A stretch of 64,000 nucleotides of DNA. It comes from Haloechinothrix halophila YIM 93223. Lineage in GTDB: Bacteria; Actinomycetota; Actinomycetes; Mycobacteriales; Pseudonocardiaceae. Every line of letters begins with the position of its first letter. Positions within the stretch are counted from its first letter, which is position 1. Below are positions 8,751 through 17,305 of the stretch, piece after piece. The notes under the pieces were generated by a model. It did not search any database. It saw nothing but the letters and a program-made list of their open reading frames with translations, and was not told where the DNA came from. A program made the position numbers and the translations under genes. The stretch spans positions 2,895,751-2,959,750 of the forward strand of contig NZ_KI632509.1 in NCBI RefSeq assembly GCF_000504245.1. Direction: 5' to 3'.

Positions 8751-9920
8751 TCATCCGGACAGTTCGTTGGCACGGGCCACCGAACCCAGCCAGCGTGCAC
8801 TCGGCTTCACCACGCGGGTGAAGGTTTCCCGATCCACCGCGACCAAACCGAACGTGGGCCGGTAGCCTCCCACCCACTCGAAGTTGTCCAGCAACGACCA
8901 GTAGAAGTAGCCGCGCACATCGATGCCGTCCTCGATGGCGGCATGCACCGCACGCAGTGCACTGTCCACATAGGCCTCGCGGCGGGTGTCGTCCGCGGTG
9001 GCGATACCGTTCTCGGTGACGATCAGCGGCACGCCGGGGGCGAGTTCGGCGGCTGTCCGCAGGGCGAACCCCACCGCATCCGGGTAGTACTCCCAGCCGG
9101 TCAGCGTGGTTTCGACGCCCTCAGCGACCGGGATCGGCCCCGCAGCGCCGATCCGGGTACGGGTGTAGGCCTGCACACCGAGCCAGTCATCGTTCTTGGC
9201 CTCCTGAAGGAACCGGGTCTCCCGGTCGTAGGCGTACGCAGCGGCGACCTCCTCCGCCCCTGGCTCTGGCTCGAACACCTGGGTCGCCACCGTCCATCCG
9301 ACTTTCGGACCCGCCCACGAGCGCACGATCTCCACCGCCCGGTGATGAGCCATGGTCAGCGCATCCGCGATCTGCGGATCCGGCTCGGGCAGACCAGCGG
9401 TCAGCAACGTGTCGCCCTTGCCGATGTTGGCCATGCACGCGCTCATATTCGGCTCGTTGAGGGTGCTCACGTACTCGACGTCGCGCTCGACCACCGGGCG
9501 GATGAACTCGGTGAACCGGGCGAACCGGTCCACGGCCACCGGCGACCGCCACCCGCCCTGCACGTCCAGCCACCGCGGAATGCTGAAGTGGTTGATCGTC
9601 ACCACGGGGCTGATGCCAGCGGCCAGGCAGGCATCGACCATCCGGCGGTAATGGTCCCTGGCGGCACGGGAGAACTCGCCCTCTGCCGGTTCGATGCGGC
9701 TCCACTCCAGGCTGAAGCGGTAGGCGGACAGGCCAAGATCGGCGACGATGGCGATGTCATCGCCATATCTGTGGTAGCTATCGCACGCATCGCCACTGAC
9801 CTCGGCACAGATCGTGTCCGGCGCGTGCTCGCGTGCCCACCAGTCGTTATTGACGTTGTTGCCTTCGACCTGGTGGGACGCGGTCGCTGTCCCCCAGATG
9901 AAGTTCTCAGGAAAGCGCAT
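8751..9920 (-). CDS. GH1 family beta-glucosidase
   Basis: A 389-aa GH1 enzyme opening with F-P-x-x-F-I-W-G-T-A-T-A-S-H-Q-V-E-G. The acid/base Glu is in T-L-N-E-P-N near residue 156 and the nucleophile Glu in V-T-E-N-G near 302. It ends with W-S-L-L-D-N-F-E-W, the usual aglycone/-1 site block. It is rather short for GH1 (usually 440-480 aa), mostly through short loops. It is cytoplasmic. It sits with GH78 and GH3, so stepwise removal of rhamnose and glucose from a rhamnoglucoside is plausible. Confidence 0.92.
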   Translation of the reverse strand: MRFPENFIWGTATASHQVEGNNVNNDWWAREHAPDTICAEVSGDACDSYHRYGDDIAIVADLGLSAYRFSLEWSRIEPAEGEFSRAARDHYRRMVDACLAAGISPVVTINHFSIPRWLDVQGGWRSPVAVDRFARFTEFIRPVVERDVEYVSTLNEPNMSACMANIGKGDTLLTAGLPEPDPQIADALTMAHHRAVEIVRSWAGPKVGWTVATQVFEPEPGAEEVAAAYAYDRETRFLQEAKNDDWLGVQAYTRTRIGAAGPIPVAEGVETTLTGWEYYPDAVGFALRTAAELAPGVPLIVTENGIATADDTRREAYVDSALRAVHAAIEDGIDVRGYFYWSLLDNFEWVGGYRPTFGLVAVDRETFTRVVKPSARWLGSVARANELSG

Positions 9921-9978
9921 GCTGGATACCTTTCTCCGTCATCGGGCTCGACCGCCATGGGTCAGCTCGCGGTCCGAG

Positions 9979-10926
9979 TCACGCCGCGGCCGTCGCCGTC
10001 TGCTCGCGGCGGTCGCAGACCGGTTTCCGGCCGCCGTACCGTCCCGCTTCCGACCTCGCCACGTCCGCCGCGATGCGCTCGAAGGCGATGACCGCCTCCG
10101 GAGCCGGCGACTCACGGAGCAGATACACCGTCGCGTCGGTGATACCGCGGATCGGGACATAGGTGATGTCCGGCCGGGCATAGCTCACCGCAGCGGTCGA
10201 GCCAGCGATGTTCACACCCAGCCCCGCCGAACAGACGTCGAGCACCTCCTCGAAGTTGGTGACGAGCGATTCGACTCGCGGGGTGAACCCACCGGGGCGT
10301 GGCACCACGAACCACTCCGCGAGATCCGATGGCGCGCCGTCGCTGGCGATGAAGCGCTCGCCATTGGTTTCATCGAGATCGACCCACCCCCGGTCAGCCA
10401 GCGGGTGGGTCGAACTGACCACGAGCACCCTGCCCTCGGACCACAACGGCACGGCGCACAGGCCACCTGCTGACGGCGGCCGCACCGACGGTGTCAGCAC
10501 CACATCCGCCCGCCCCTCCTTGAGTGCCTGCACCGATTCGCCGAACCCGATGCGCCGTACCTCCCACCGGACGCCGGGGAGCTGCTTGGCCGCCGCGGAC
10601 AGGATGGCCGAAGAGATACGGTTTCCCACCACCAGCCCGAGCCGTACCTGCTGGTCCGCGCCGCGTCGCCGGTCGGCCCAGGTGAGAATCTCCTCGACCG
10701 AGGCGATCGCGCGCCGGGCCAGCGGGAGCAGTTCGGCACCGGAAGCGGTCAGCTCAACCCGCCGGGACGTCCGCCGGAACAGCGGGCTACCGACCCTGCG
10801 CTCGATCGCGGCGATCTGCTGGCTCAGCGATGGCGGCGCGATGTGCAACCGTTCGGCCGCGCGCGTGAAGTGCAGGTGCTCGGCTACCGCCACGAAGTAA
10901 CGGAGCTGCTGGATCGTGAGGTCCAC
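9979..10926 (-). CDS. LysR family transcriptional regulator
   Basis: A 315-aa LysR protein. The winged HTH spans residues 1-60 (L-R-Y-F-V-A-V-A-E-x-x-H-F-T-R-A-A, then P-S-L-S-Q-Q-I), followed by a periplasmic-binding-like effector domain. The GTG at 10926 was chosen for its GGGAGG RBS. Longer upstream readings would run into the symporter gene. It lies within the operon between the symporter and the GH1 gene on the same strand, not divergent as is usual for LysR. Confidence 0.9.
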   Translation of the reverse strand: MDLTIQQLRYFVAVAEHLHFTRAAERLHIAPPSLSQQIAAIERRVGSPLFRRTSRRVELTASGAELLPLARRAIASVEEILTWADRRRGADQQVRLGLVVGNRISSAILSAAAKQLPGVRWEVRRIGFGESVQALKEGRADVVLTPSVRPPSAGGLCAVPLWSEGRVLVVSSTHPLADRGWVDLDETNGERFIASDGAPSDLAEWFVVPRPGGFTPRVESLVTNFEEVLDVCSAGLGVNIAGSTAAVSYARPDITYVPIRGITDATVYLLRESPAPEAVIAFERIAADVARSEAGRYGGRKPVCDRREQTATAAA

Positions 10927-10970
10927 GTCGTCCTCCCGGCCAAGAGATGTAGGGGCAGGTGTGCCACGGC

Positions 10971-12497
10971 TTAGGAATGAACGTCGGCATGTCGCGCGCC
11001 GGCACCGCGAGGAGGTGACTTCCGCGCGGCCCGTGCTTCGTCCCACACGGCGTGGAAGCGCTCGGCGGCAACATCCTGGCCGGGTGTTGCCAGGCTGACC
11101 ACGACCAAGACGATGGCGCCGATGGTGACGCCCCAGAACACCGGTTGGAGGCCGCCGATGGTGGGATACCAGTTGAGGTAGCCGCCAATAGCGAGTCCTT
11201 GTCCGGTGACGAGGCTGGCCATCGCACCCCACTTGGTGGCTCTTCGCCAGAAGATGCCCGCGATGAGCAGTGGATAGAAGACGGCGAAGCCGGTCAGGGC
11301 GAACTGGCCGATGTCGAAAATGCCAGGCATGTCCAGCAGCGACACCCCGTACGTGATGGCGAGCAACACGAGGACGAACACCCGCGCGTAGTGCACCTGT
11401 GAGGCTGGCGTGCTGCCGCGGTGGTAGCGGGCGACGATGTCGCGGCTGAGCATGTTGCTCAGGGTGAGGATCTGGGCATCCATGGAGGACATGACGATCG
11501 CCAGCAGCGCAACGAGTCCGAACGCGGCGACCCAGTCCGGCAGTAGCTGCCCGGTGAGCATGAAGATGACCGCGTCGGCTTCGGCGCCGACGAGCCCGGG
11601 GATGAGCGATGCGCCCCACAGGCCAAGCAGGATCGCGGGTACCCAGGTCAGCACGAGTGCGATGGGGTAGGCGATCCCCGATGCCCGCAGGTCAACGCTG
11701 CGGCGGGCGGAGATCATCCGGATCCAGATGAACGGGAACGCGAAGATGATGAAGGAGAACAGGATCAGCTGGCTGATCGTGGCTCCGATGCTGAATGGCC
11801 CTTCCCAGCTGCGGGTGAGCAGGTGTGGTTGCTCGCGCTGAAGCGACTCGATGATCCTGCCGGTGCCGCCCGAAGCGGCGGGGACGAGGAACACGGCCAG
11901 CAGCAAGAACGCAATGAACAGCACCATCTGGACGGTGTTGGTCCACGCGGTGCCCTTCATGCCGCCCGCCCACGTGTAGTAGGCGACAACGACGGTGACG
12001 GCGAGGCCCCCGGCCCAGTAGGGCACCGTGCCGCCGGTGAAGTTCTCCAGCGCCCGGCCGCCACCGATAACGCCGGTCAGCACGAAGGGAACGGTCCAGC
12101 CGACGTAGCCGAGGAACATCAGCACCGCCACGCCGTCGCTGTCGAAGCGTTCCCGGTAGAACTCCACCGGGGTGAAGTAGCCGTACTTGCGGGCGACCAG
12201 CCAGCAGCGATAGCCGAAGTAGAACGACAGCGGCTTAATGAACAGCAGTGGTCCGGCCAGCATCAGCCAGATGCTGATCCCGCTGTGGTAAGCCACGCCG
12301 GGCAGGCCGAGCATGACGAAGGCGGTCATGTTGGTGCCGAAGATCGCCGCGAACAGTACGAACCGGCTCAGGCCCCGGTTGGCGAGGAAGTAACCTTCGG
12401 CTTCGCCGGTGGTTCTGGCCGCGGCGGCCCGTCCCAACGTCGCCATCAACAGCACGAACGCGGCTGCGCCGATGAAGACCAGTACCGTTTGCGACAT
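10971..12497 (-). CDS. Sodium:solute symporter (SSS family)
   Basis: A 508-aa membrane protein with 12-13 predicted hydrophobic segments and SSS signatures (G-G-M-K-G-T-A-W-T-N-T-V-Q in the middle, and the S-M-D-A-Q-I-L-T region). The ATG has a GAAGGGAAC RBS. It is preceded by a 76-aa two-helix membrane protein, the arrangement seen for SSS carriers with small partners. The family imports sugars, organic acids, proline or pantothenate with Na+. Context suggests a glycoside, aromatic or organic acid (inference). Confidence 0.88.
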   Translation of the reverse strand: MSQTVLVFIGAAAFVLLMATLGRAAAARTTGEAEGYFLANRGLSRFVLFAAIFGTNMTAFVMLGLPGVAYHSGISIWLMLAGPLLFIKPLSFYFGYRCWLVARKYGYFTPVEFYRERFDSDGVAVLMFLGYVGWTVPFVLTGVIGGGRALENFTGGTVPYWAGGLAVTVVVAYYTWAGGMKGTAWTNTVQMVLFIAFLLLAVFLVPAASGGTGRIIESLQREQPHLLTRSWEGPFSIGATISQLILFSFIIFAFPFIWIRMISARRSVDLRASGIAYPIALVLTWVPAILLGLWGASLIPGLVGAEADAVIFMLTGQLLPDWVAAFGLVALLAIVMSSMDAQILTLSNMLSRDIVARYHRGSTPASQVHYARVFVLVLLAITYGVSLLDMPGIFDIGQFALTGFAVFYPLLIAGIFWRRATKWGAMASLVTGQGLAIGGYLNWYPTIGGLQPVFWGVTIGAIVLVVVSLATPGQDVAAERFHAVWDEARAARKSPPRGAGARHADVHS

Positions 12498-12543
12498 GGG
12501 GTTCCCTTCGGATGTTCCGGTGTGGGTTGCCTTGCGTCTCGCC

Positions 12544-12774
12544 TCAGTCGCGCTGTGCGGGCCAGATCAGACGGAAGACACCCCAGATCGCGATGACGGA
12601 CAAGGCGGCATAACCGAGGAAGTACAGGAACTGGACCGGCATCCCCAGCACGACCGGCTCAACCGCCGAGCCCAGCCATCCCGTCCACTGCAGCGCCACC
12701 ATGACGAGCACGATCACGCCAACCGACAGCACGCGACCGCGGGACACCATGTGTCCTGACTTGCTCACAGGCAT
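12544..12774 (-). CDS. Small two-helix membrane protein, symporter partner
   Basis: A 76-aa protein with two hydrophobic segments and the motif V-L-G-M-P-V-Q-F-L-Y between them. This resembles the DUF3311/YhdT-like small proteins that precede SSS symporters. The ATG has an AAAAGGGGA RBS. It lies between the amidohydrolase (16 bp) and the symporter (46 bp) on the same strand. It probably assists assembly or function of the symporter (inference from neighbourhood). Confidence 0.7.
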   Translation of the reverse strand: MPVSKSGHMVSRGRVLSVGVIVLVMVALQWTGWLGSAVEPVVLGMPVQFLYFLGYAALSVIAIWGVFRLIWPAQRD

Positions 12775-12790
12775 TACCCGTCCCCTTTTC

Positions 12791-13630
12791 CTATAGGCCG
12801 AGAACCCGCTCGGCGTTGCGGTGAAAGACGTCCGCCAGAACCTCGTCGGCGTAGCCGAACTCGTCCCACTCCCGGAAGATCCGCTCGTAGGGCAAGCTCG
12901 GGTGATCGCTGCCAAACATGATCTTGCTGCGGAGGCGGCTGCGGATGTCCTTCTTGAGCTGTTCGGGGAAGTACTTCGGCGCCCAGCCCGACAGCTCCCA
13001 GAACACGTTGCCCTTGTGCAGCGCGACCGCGGTCATCTCATCCACCCACGGCCAGCCGGGGTGCGACGCGATGATCGTCATCGACGGGAAGTCGGCGGCC
13101 AGCCGGTCAACGGCCAGCGGATGCGCGTGCTCGATGAGCGATCCCATCCCGCCCGGCATGCCAGCGCCCATACCCGTGGTCCCCACATCAACCATCACGG
13201 GCACACCGAGTTCGGCGATGGTCTCGAACAGCGGGTAGAGCCTGCGATCGTCCACCCGATAGCGCCCCATGATGGGGTGGAAGTGGAACCCGAGCACCCC
13301 GAGATCCACCACCGCCCGCTTGGCCTCCGCGATGGCGTCGGGCTTGAACGGATCGACCGCGCCCCAGGCGTGAATGATCCGGTCCGGGTACTTGGCACGC
13401 AGGGCCGTGACGTAGTCGTTGGTGCATGGCGGTGCCTGCATGATGGTCTCGATGTCGAACGCGACCAGCACCACCTCGACACCGGCCTCGGTGAACTTGC
13501 CGACCACCTGCTCTTCGGACTCCGCGGTCCATTCCCGCCCCCAGTACTTGCCGAGCGCCTCGGCGAACGGGCCCTGAGAGTCGATCCATTCCTGCGTTCC
13601 CGGATAGGCATGCAGATCAATACGACGCAC
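12791..13630 (-). CDS. Amidohydrolase family 2 protein (ACMSD/decarboxylase-like)
   Basis: A 279-aa TIM-barrel protein of the COG2159 type, a family that includes ACMSD and dihydroxybenzoate decarboxylases. Seen: G-F-H-F-H-P in the middle, I-I-A-S-H-P-G-W-P-W, and I-M-F-G-S-D-H-P-S carrying the metal-site Asp. The N-terminal H-x-H is D-L-H-A-Y here, so the second His is replaced; metal binding or reaction may differ from the paralog at 20274. The GTG at 13630 has an AAGGAGA RBS, better than the upstream alternative. It heads the symporter-glycosidase operon. Confidence 0.83.
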   Translation of the reverse strand: MRRIDLHAYPGTQEWIDSQGPFAEALGKYWGREWTAESEEQVVGKFTEAGVEVVLVAFDIETIMQAPPCTNDYVTALRAKYPDRIIHAWGAVDPFKPDAIAEAKRAVVDLGVLGFHFHPIMGRYRVDDRRLYPLFETIAELGVPVMVDVGTTGMGAGMPGGMGSLIEHAHPLAVDRLAADFPSMTIIASHPGWPWVDEMTAVALHKGNVFWELSGWAPKYFPEQLKKDIRSRLRSKIMFGSDHPSLPYERIFREWDEFGYADEVLADVFHRNAERVLGL

Positions 13631-13682
13631 CGACGTTCTCCTTACTGATGGATGCGGATGATGAACAAACGGCTCATTATTC

Positions 13683-13700
13683 ACTACCCTAGTAGGTAGT
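13683..13700. promoter_or_regulatory. Palindrome ACTACC-N6-GGTAGT, likely operator
   Basis: Perfect 6-bp arms lie 53 bp upstream of the amidohydrolase start, in the divergent promoter region shared with the TrmB-type regulator. The core CCTAGTAGG resembles the core of the second palindrome at 13815, so both may bind the same protein. Confidence 0.55.
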
Positions 13701-13814
13701 ACTGTCGTAGAACAAGAGTTGACTTGTCAGGTCCCGTGCACCATTCGGTGCCAGGCAGAGCCATGAGTGCCTGGCGGGACAAGGCGCAGCGCACTCACGC
13801 CTGTACAGTTACTA

Positions 13815-13827
13815 TCACTAGTAGTGA
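13815..13827. promoter_or_regulatory. Palindrome TCACTA-G-TAGTGA, likely operator
   Basis: A perfect 13-bp palindrome lies 37 bp upstream of the TrmB-type gene. It shares ACTAGTAG with the site at 13683. Placement suggests autoregulation by the TrmB-type protein together with control of the divergent operon. Confidence 0.55.
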
Positions 13828-13863
13828 GCATCAGAACGAGCACCGACTCGAGGGAGGACCCGG

Positions 13864-14736
13864 ATGCGGGAGACGGAGGCAACCGCCGAGCGCCTGGTCG
13901 AGCTGGGTTTTTCCCAGTACGAGGCGCGCGCCTACCTCGGGCTACTCGGGGGCGATCCGATGACCGGCTACGCCCTGGCCAACAAGACCGGTATCCCCCA
14001 GCCGAAGGTGTACGAGACCCTGCGCAAGCTCGTCGCGCGAAGCGCCGTCGTGAAGACCGGCGAACGCCCCGCCCGGTTCGTCGCGCTCGCCCCCGAGCAG
14101 CTGCTCAGCCAGCTCGAGAGCGACTTCCGGCTCCGGGTCGCCGACGCCAAGCTGCAACTCGAGCGGTTCAACCCTTCGGCTCGTGAGAAGCAGGTGCGAC
14201 TGTTCCACTCGGCCAGTGACCGTGCCCTCATCGTGGCGCAGGCTCGTGAGTTGGTGTTGCGCGCGCGTGAACACGTCTACCTGTCCGGTAGCGTCGCCGA
14301 ACTGGCCGAGCTCGCCACTCCCGTGGATGAAGCGCAGCGGCACGGTGTCCGGTTCGACGTTCTGCATTTCGGCGACGCCCCGTTCCAGGTCACCTGCGGT
14401 CGTCTCGTCCGCCATGCGAGCACCGACGGCGTCCTGTACCGCCATCACCAAGCCCGTCACCTCGCGGTAGTGGCCGACGGGACCGGTGCGCTGTGGTCGG
14501 TCGCACCCGGCGGCGCGGACTGGCAGGGCCTGTGGGTCAGCGACCCGGTGTTCGCGGCCGTCGTCAAGGGATACATCCGGCACGACATCTACGTTCAGCA
14601 GATCTATGCCGATCTCCCCGAACAGCTCACCGAGCTGTATGGCCCGGGAATGGCCGCTCTGGTCACTACTCCCTCGGAGGCCGCCGCCTCCGAGGAGACC
14701 ACGCCGCGTCGCAAGACCACGCGCAAGCCGGCCTGA
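13864..14736 (+). CDS. TrmB family transcriptional regulator
   Basis: A 290-aa regulator. The N-terminal TrmB winged helix (L-V-E-L-G-F-S-Q-Y-E-A-R-A-Y-L-G-L-L, then P-Q-P-K-V-Y-E-T-L-R-K-L) is followed by a short coiled coil and a C-terminal ligand domain, ending in a basic Lys/Arg-rich tail. TrmB proteins commonly sense sugars and repress transport or glycoside genes. It is divergent from the amidohydrolase-symporter-glycosidase operon with two palindromes between, so it is the likely controller of that operon. Confidence 0.85.
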   Translation: MRETEATAERLVELGFSQYEARAYLGLLGGDPMTGYALANKTGIPQPKVYETLRKLVARSAVVKTGERPARFVALAPEQLLSQLESDFRLRVADAKLQLERFNPSAREKQVRLFHSASDRALIVAQARELVLRAREHVYLSGSVAELAELATPVDEAQRHGVRFDVLHFGDAPFQVTCGRLVRHASTDGVLYRHHQARHLAVVADGTGALWSVAPGGADWQGLWVSDPVFAAVVKGYIRHDIYVQQIYADLPEQLTELYGPGMAALVTTPSEAAASEETTPRRKTTRKPA

Positions 14737-14796
14737 CCGCGGTGCGCATCGGCGCGATGGCTGCCGTGGACTCCGTCGCAGCCTGCGATGACGTCA

Positions 14797-15873
14797 CTAT
14801 CGGCGGGCCCTGCTGAGGGCCACGTGCAAGAACTTTTCGATGTTCTGCAGGCTCGGCCGCTCTCCTTGTTGCCCTGCGAGGTGGCGCTCGCGGCATCGAT
14901 CGGTTCGTGACGTATCGGCTCCAGGCACGTCGGGTGCCACGATTCCGCTGTCGTGCCCGACCTCGGGGACGGAGTAGAACACCGCTTCGGCGCATGCCTC
15001 GCGCAGCGCGGCGTAGAGCAGCTTGCTCTGATGGTGTGGGACGAGCCGGTCGGCCTGGCCGTGGGCGATCAGTATAGGAGGTGCCCCGCTGTCGACGTAG
15101 CTGATCGGGTTCGCCGACCGCACAGCGTCGACGCAGCTTTGAATCGCGCAGCCGACCAGGCGCGATTCAGGCGAGGACGGGTCGTTATGGCAGTTGCCCA
15201 GACCGAACCGCTCATTGAAACCGGCGCAGTCAATCATGTGCTGATCCATCTGCAGAAAGTCCGTCGGCCCGTAGAGGTCCACGACCGCGTCCACGCGGCT
15301 GGATACACCCGTGACGCCGACGTCTCCTTCGAGTTCGGCCACATCGCGGGTGACGCCGGCCATGGTGGCGGCCCATCCGCCCGAGGAAGTGCCCATGATG
15401 CCAATCCGATCCGGGTCGATGCCGAAATCAGCGGCGTTCGTACGCAACCACCGGATGGCAGCCTTGATGTCGTGTACCTGGGCGGGGAACGTCGCATTCC
15501 AGCTCGCCCGGATGGACACTCCGGCCACGACGTATCCGGCAGCAGTGAAGAACGGAGCCAGCTCCGCCGCATAGTCCTTGCCGTTCTCGCCGAGCCACGC
15601 GCTGCCCCCTGTCACGATGAGCAATGGACGTAAGGCACTGCCGTTGGTCTCCGGGAGGTAGAGATCAAGCAAGTGCCCCCTGCTGCCGACGGGCTCGGGT
15701 TCCGCGTACGGGATGTTCTCAAGGACCTCACCCTCGGATTCGGCCGAAGCAGGAGCCGCTTGCGCCGGAACGAGGGCCGTCGATAGCACTAGCACGGTGA
15801 TCAACCCAACGATGCGCACGCGAGACCGACGACTTTCTCGGCGATCATTGATCGCGAGGAACGGAGCAACCAA
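14797..15873 (-). CDS. Secreted alpha/beta hydrolase (esterase-like)
   Basis: A 358-aa alpha/beta hydrolase. Nucleophile motif G-T-S-S-G-G lies near residue 163, then H-G-Q-A-D with the acid and E-V-G-H-D with the catalytic His. An N-terminal hydrophobic stretch ending A-Q-A-A-P-A-S-A is a signal peptide. Longer frames exist upstream, but the TTG at 15873 has a GGGAGG RBS at 6 bp and places the signal peptide close to the start, so it was chosen. It is likely an exported esterase. It converges on the TrmB-type gene. Confidence 0.82.
   Translation of the reverse strand: MVAPFLAINDRRESRRSRVRIVGLITVLVLSTALVPAQAAPASAESEGEVLENIPYAEPEPVGSRGHLLDLYLPETNGSALRPLLIVTGGSAWLGENGKDYAAELAPFFTAAGYVVAGVSIRASWNATFPAQVHDIKAAIRWLRTNAADFGIDPDRIGIMGTSSGGWAATMAGVTRDVAELEGDVGVTGVSSRVDAVVDLYGPTDFLQMDQHMIDCAGFNERFGLGNCHNDPSSPESRLVGCAIQSCVDAVRSANPISYVDSGAPPILIAHGQADRLVPHHQSKLLYAALREACAEAVFYSVPEVGHDSGIVAPDVPGADTSRTDRCRERHLAGQQGERPSLQNIEKFLHVALSRARR
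14806..14821. terminator. GC hairpin between convergent genes
   Basis: GGCCCT-GCTG-AGGGCC forms a 6-bp stem with a 4-nt loop at the 3' end of the hydrolase gene, between it and the convergent TrmB-type gene. It has no U-tract, so it is at best an actinobacterial-type terminator. Confidence 0.35.
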
Positions 15874-16068
15874 CGGACGCCTCCCGAGCGGTGAATCAGG
15901 ACAAGTGGCAGTCAACATTGCATGAATGACGGAACGATCCAATGATCGGCTTTCGCTGGACAGAACACCCACCGAGACCTGTCCTGTCGACGACGCTCGA
16001 CCGCTCGATCTTGTGACTCGACGGTCGCGGATCGCACGCGAATTGTGCTGGCCCGCGCGGTCGATACC

Positions 16069-17304
16069 TCAGCTCGCAGGACAGTTGCCGCGGGCTGGTT
16101 CGCCCGCGAACCGGTCCGCTGCCCATCGCGGGAAGCGTTCCGCGGCGACCGGGACGATGCTGCCGTGGTTCCTCCCGTCCATCTCGTGATACATCACCGC
16201 TGAGCCTGCCTCACAGAGAGCGTCCCGCTCTCGGCGAGTGAGCTCTGGTGGGGTCGTGGTGTCGTCGGCGCCCTGGTAGATCACGAACGGCATCGTGCCT
16301 GCGGGATCGAAGTCGTCCACTGCCGCCATGGCCTTCGACCAGGCACTGCCAGGGGTCATCGCCCGCGGCCGGTAGGGTCTGCGCAGCGAACTGCCCGCGT
16401 CCCACATGTCAAAGCATCCGTCAGCGAGCACCGGCAGCATCTCCATGGCCTCGTTCCTGAGGAAGTCCCGGTATCTGAGGTCCGGGTACGCTGCTTGGAT
16501 GCCACGCAGCGTCGCGATCACGTACCCGGCCAGCCCGTCGCTGCGCATCGAGTTGAGCGTCAGGTCCCGGATCCGGACGGCGGGAGCGATGAGCGCCGAG
16601 CCCAGTCCGGTCAGCTCAGGGGCGTAGGAAGCGGCGATCGCTTCCACATGCATTGACGTCTGACCACCCTGCGACCAGCCGTACTGAACGAACTGGTCGG
16701 AGACGTTGAGATCAGGAAGGGAACGCACCGCGCGGAGCATGTCCAGCGACGCCCTGGCGTTGACCTCACCCACCATGTAATAGGCAGCCCCGGGCAAGGC
16801 TTGTCCCGGGTAGTCGCTCATCGCGACAACGTAGCCCGCGTCGAGCAGGTCGTGGATGGCTGGCACTCGCGGCCGGTCGCCGTGTCCCAGCAGGCTTCGT
16901 CGAGACGGGGCGCAGTTGTCCGGCAGCCCCGTGGTCTCGTGGTTCCACAGGACCACGTCGCGCGGAGAGCCACTGGGCGCCGCCGGCGTGTAGACCTCAC
17001 CTGACACGTACCGATTGACCCCGGGCATGATTTCGGAGACATACACGACGTTCCAGGCCTTGGCTCCGGGTGGCGCGTCTTGCCGGGACTGGACCCAGCG
17101 AATGTCACCGGGCTCGGCATCGGCGGGCGGGTCCTCATAGACGTCCCAGAATGTCGTTCCCTCGGGACCTTCATTCCCGGCAAGGGAAATCTCGGGGGAC
17201 GTCTCGGTGTTCTCGCCATCCGCGGCGAGCGCCGCTGCGGGTACCATCAGCGCGAACGCGAGACCGGCCACGACCGCTCGCATACGTCCTCGTCGAGGCA
17301 ACAA
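16069..17304 (-). CDS. Secreted lipase-family hydrolase
   Basis: A 411-aa protein with an N-terminal signal peptide (Arg-rich start, hydrophobic core, A-A-A-L-A-A-D cleavage region). It resembles the secretory lipase family: V-V-Y-V-S-E-x-x-P-G, nucleophile G-W-S-Q-G-G, acid in Y-Q-G-A-D-D, and a C-terminal R-N-H-G. It starts at TTG 17304 one base after the stop of the binding-protein gene, with GGGAG as RBS inside that gene, so it is translationally coupled. It is probably an extracellular ester hydrolase supplying the substrate of the pathway. Confidence 0.83.
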   Translation of the reverse strand: MLPRRGRMRAVVAGLAFALMVPAAALAADGENTETSPEISLAGNEGPEGTTFWDVYEDPPADAEPGDIRWVQSRQDAPPGAKAWNVVYVSEIMPGVNRYVSGEVYTPAAPSGSPRDVVLWNHETTGLPDNCAPSRRSLLGHGDRPRVPAIHDLLDAGYVVAMSDYPGQALPGAAYYMVGEVNARASLDMLRAVRSLPDLNVSDQFVQYGWSQGGQTSMHVEAIAASYAPELTGLGSALIAPAVRIRDLTLNSMRSDGLAGYVIATLRGIQAAYPDLRYRDFLRNEAMEMLPVLADGCFDMWDAGSSLRRPYRPRAMTPGSAWSKAMAAVDDFDPAGTMPFVIYQGADDTTTPPELTRRERDALCEAGSAVMYHEMDGRNHGSIVPVAAERFPRWAADRFAGEPARGNCPAS

Positions 17305-17305
17305 C

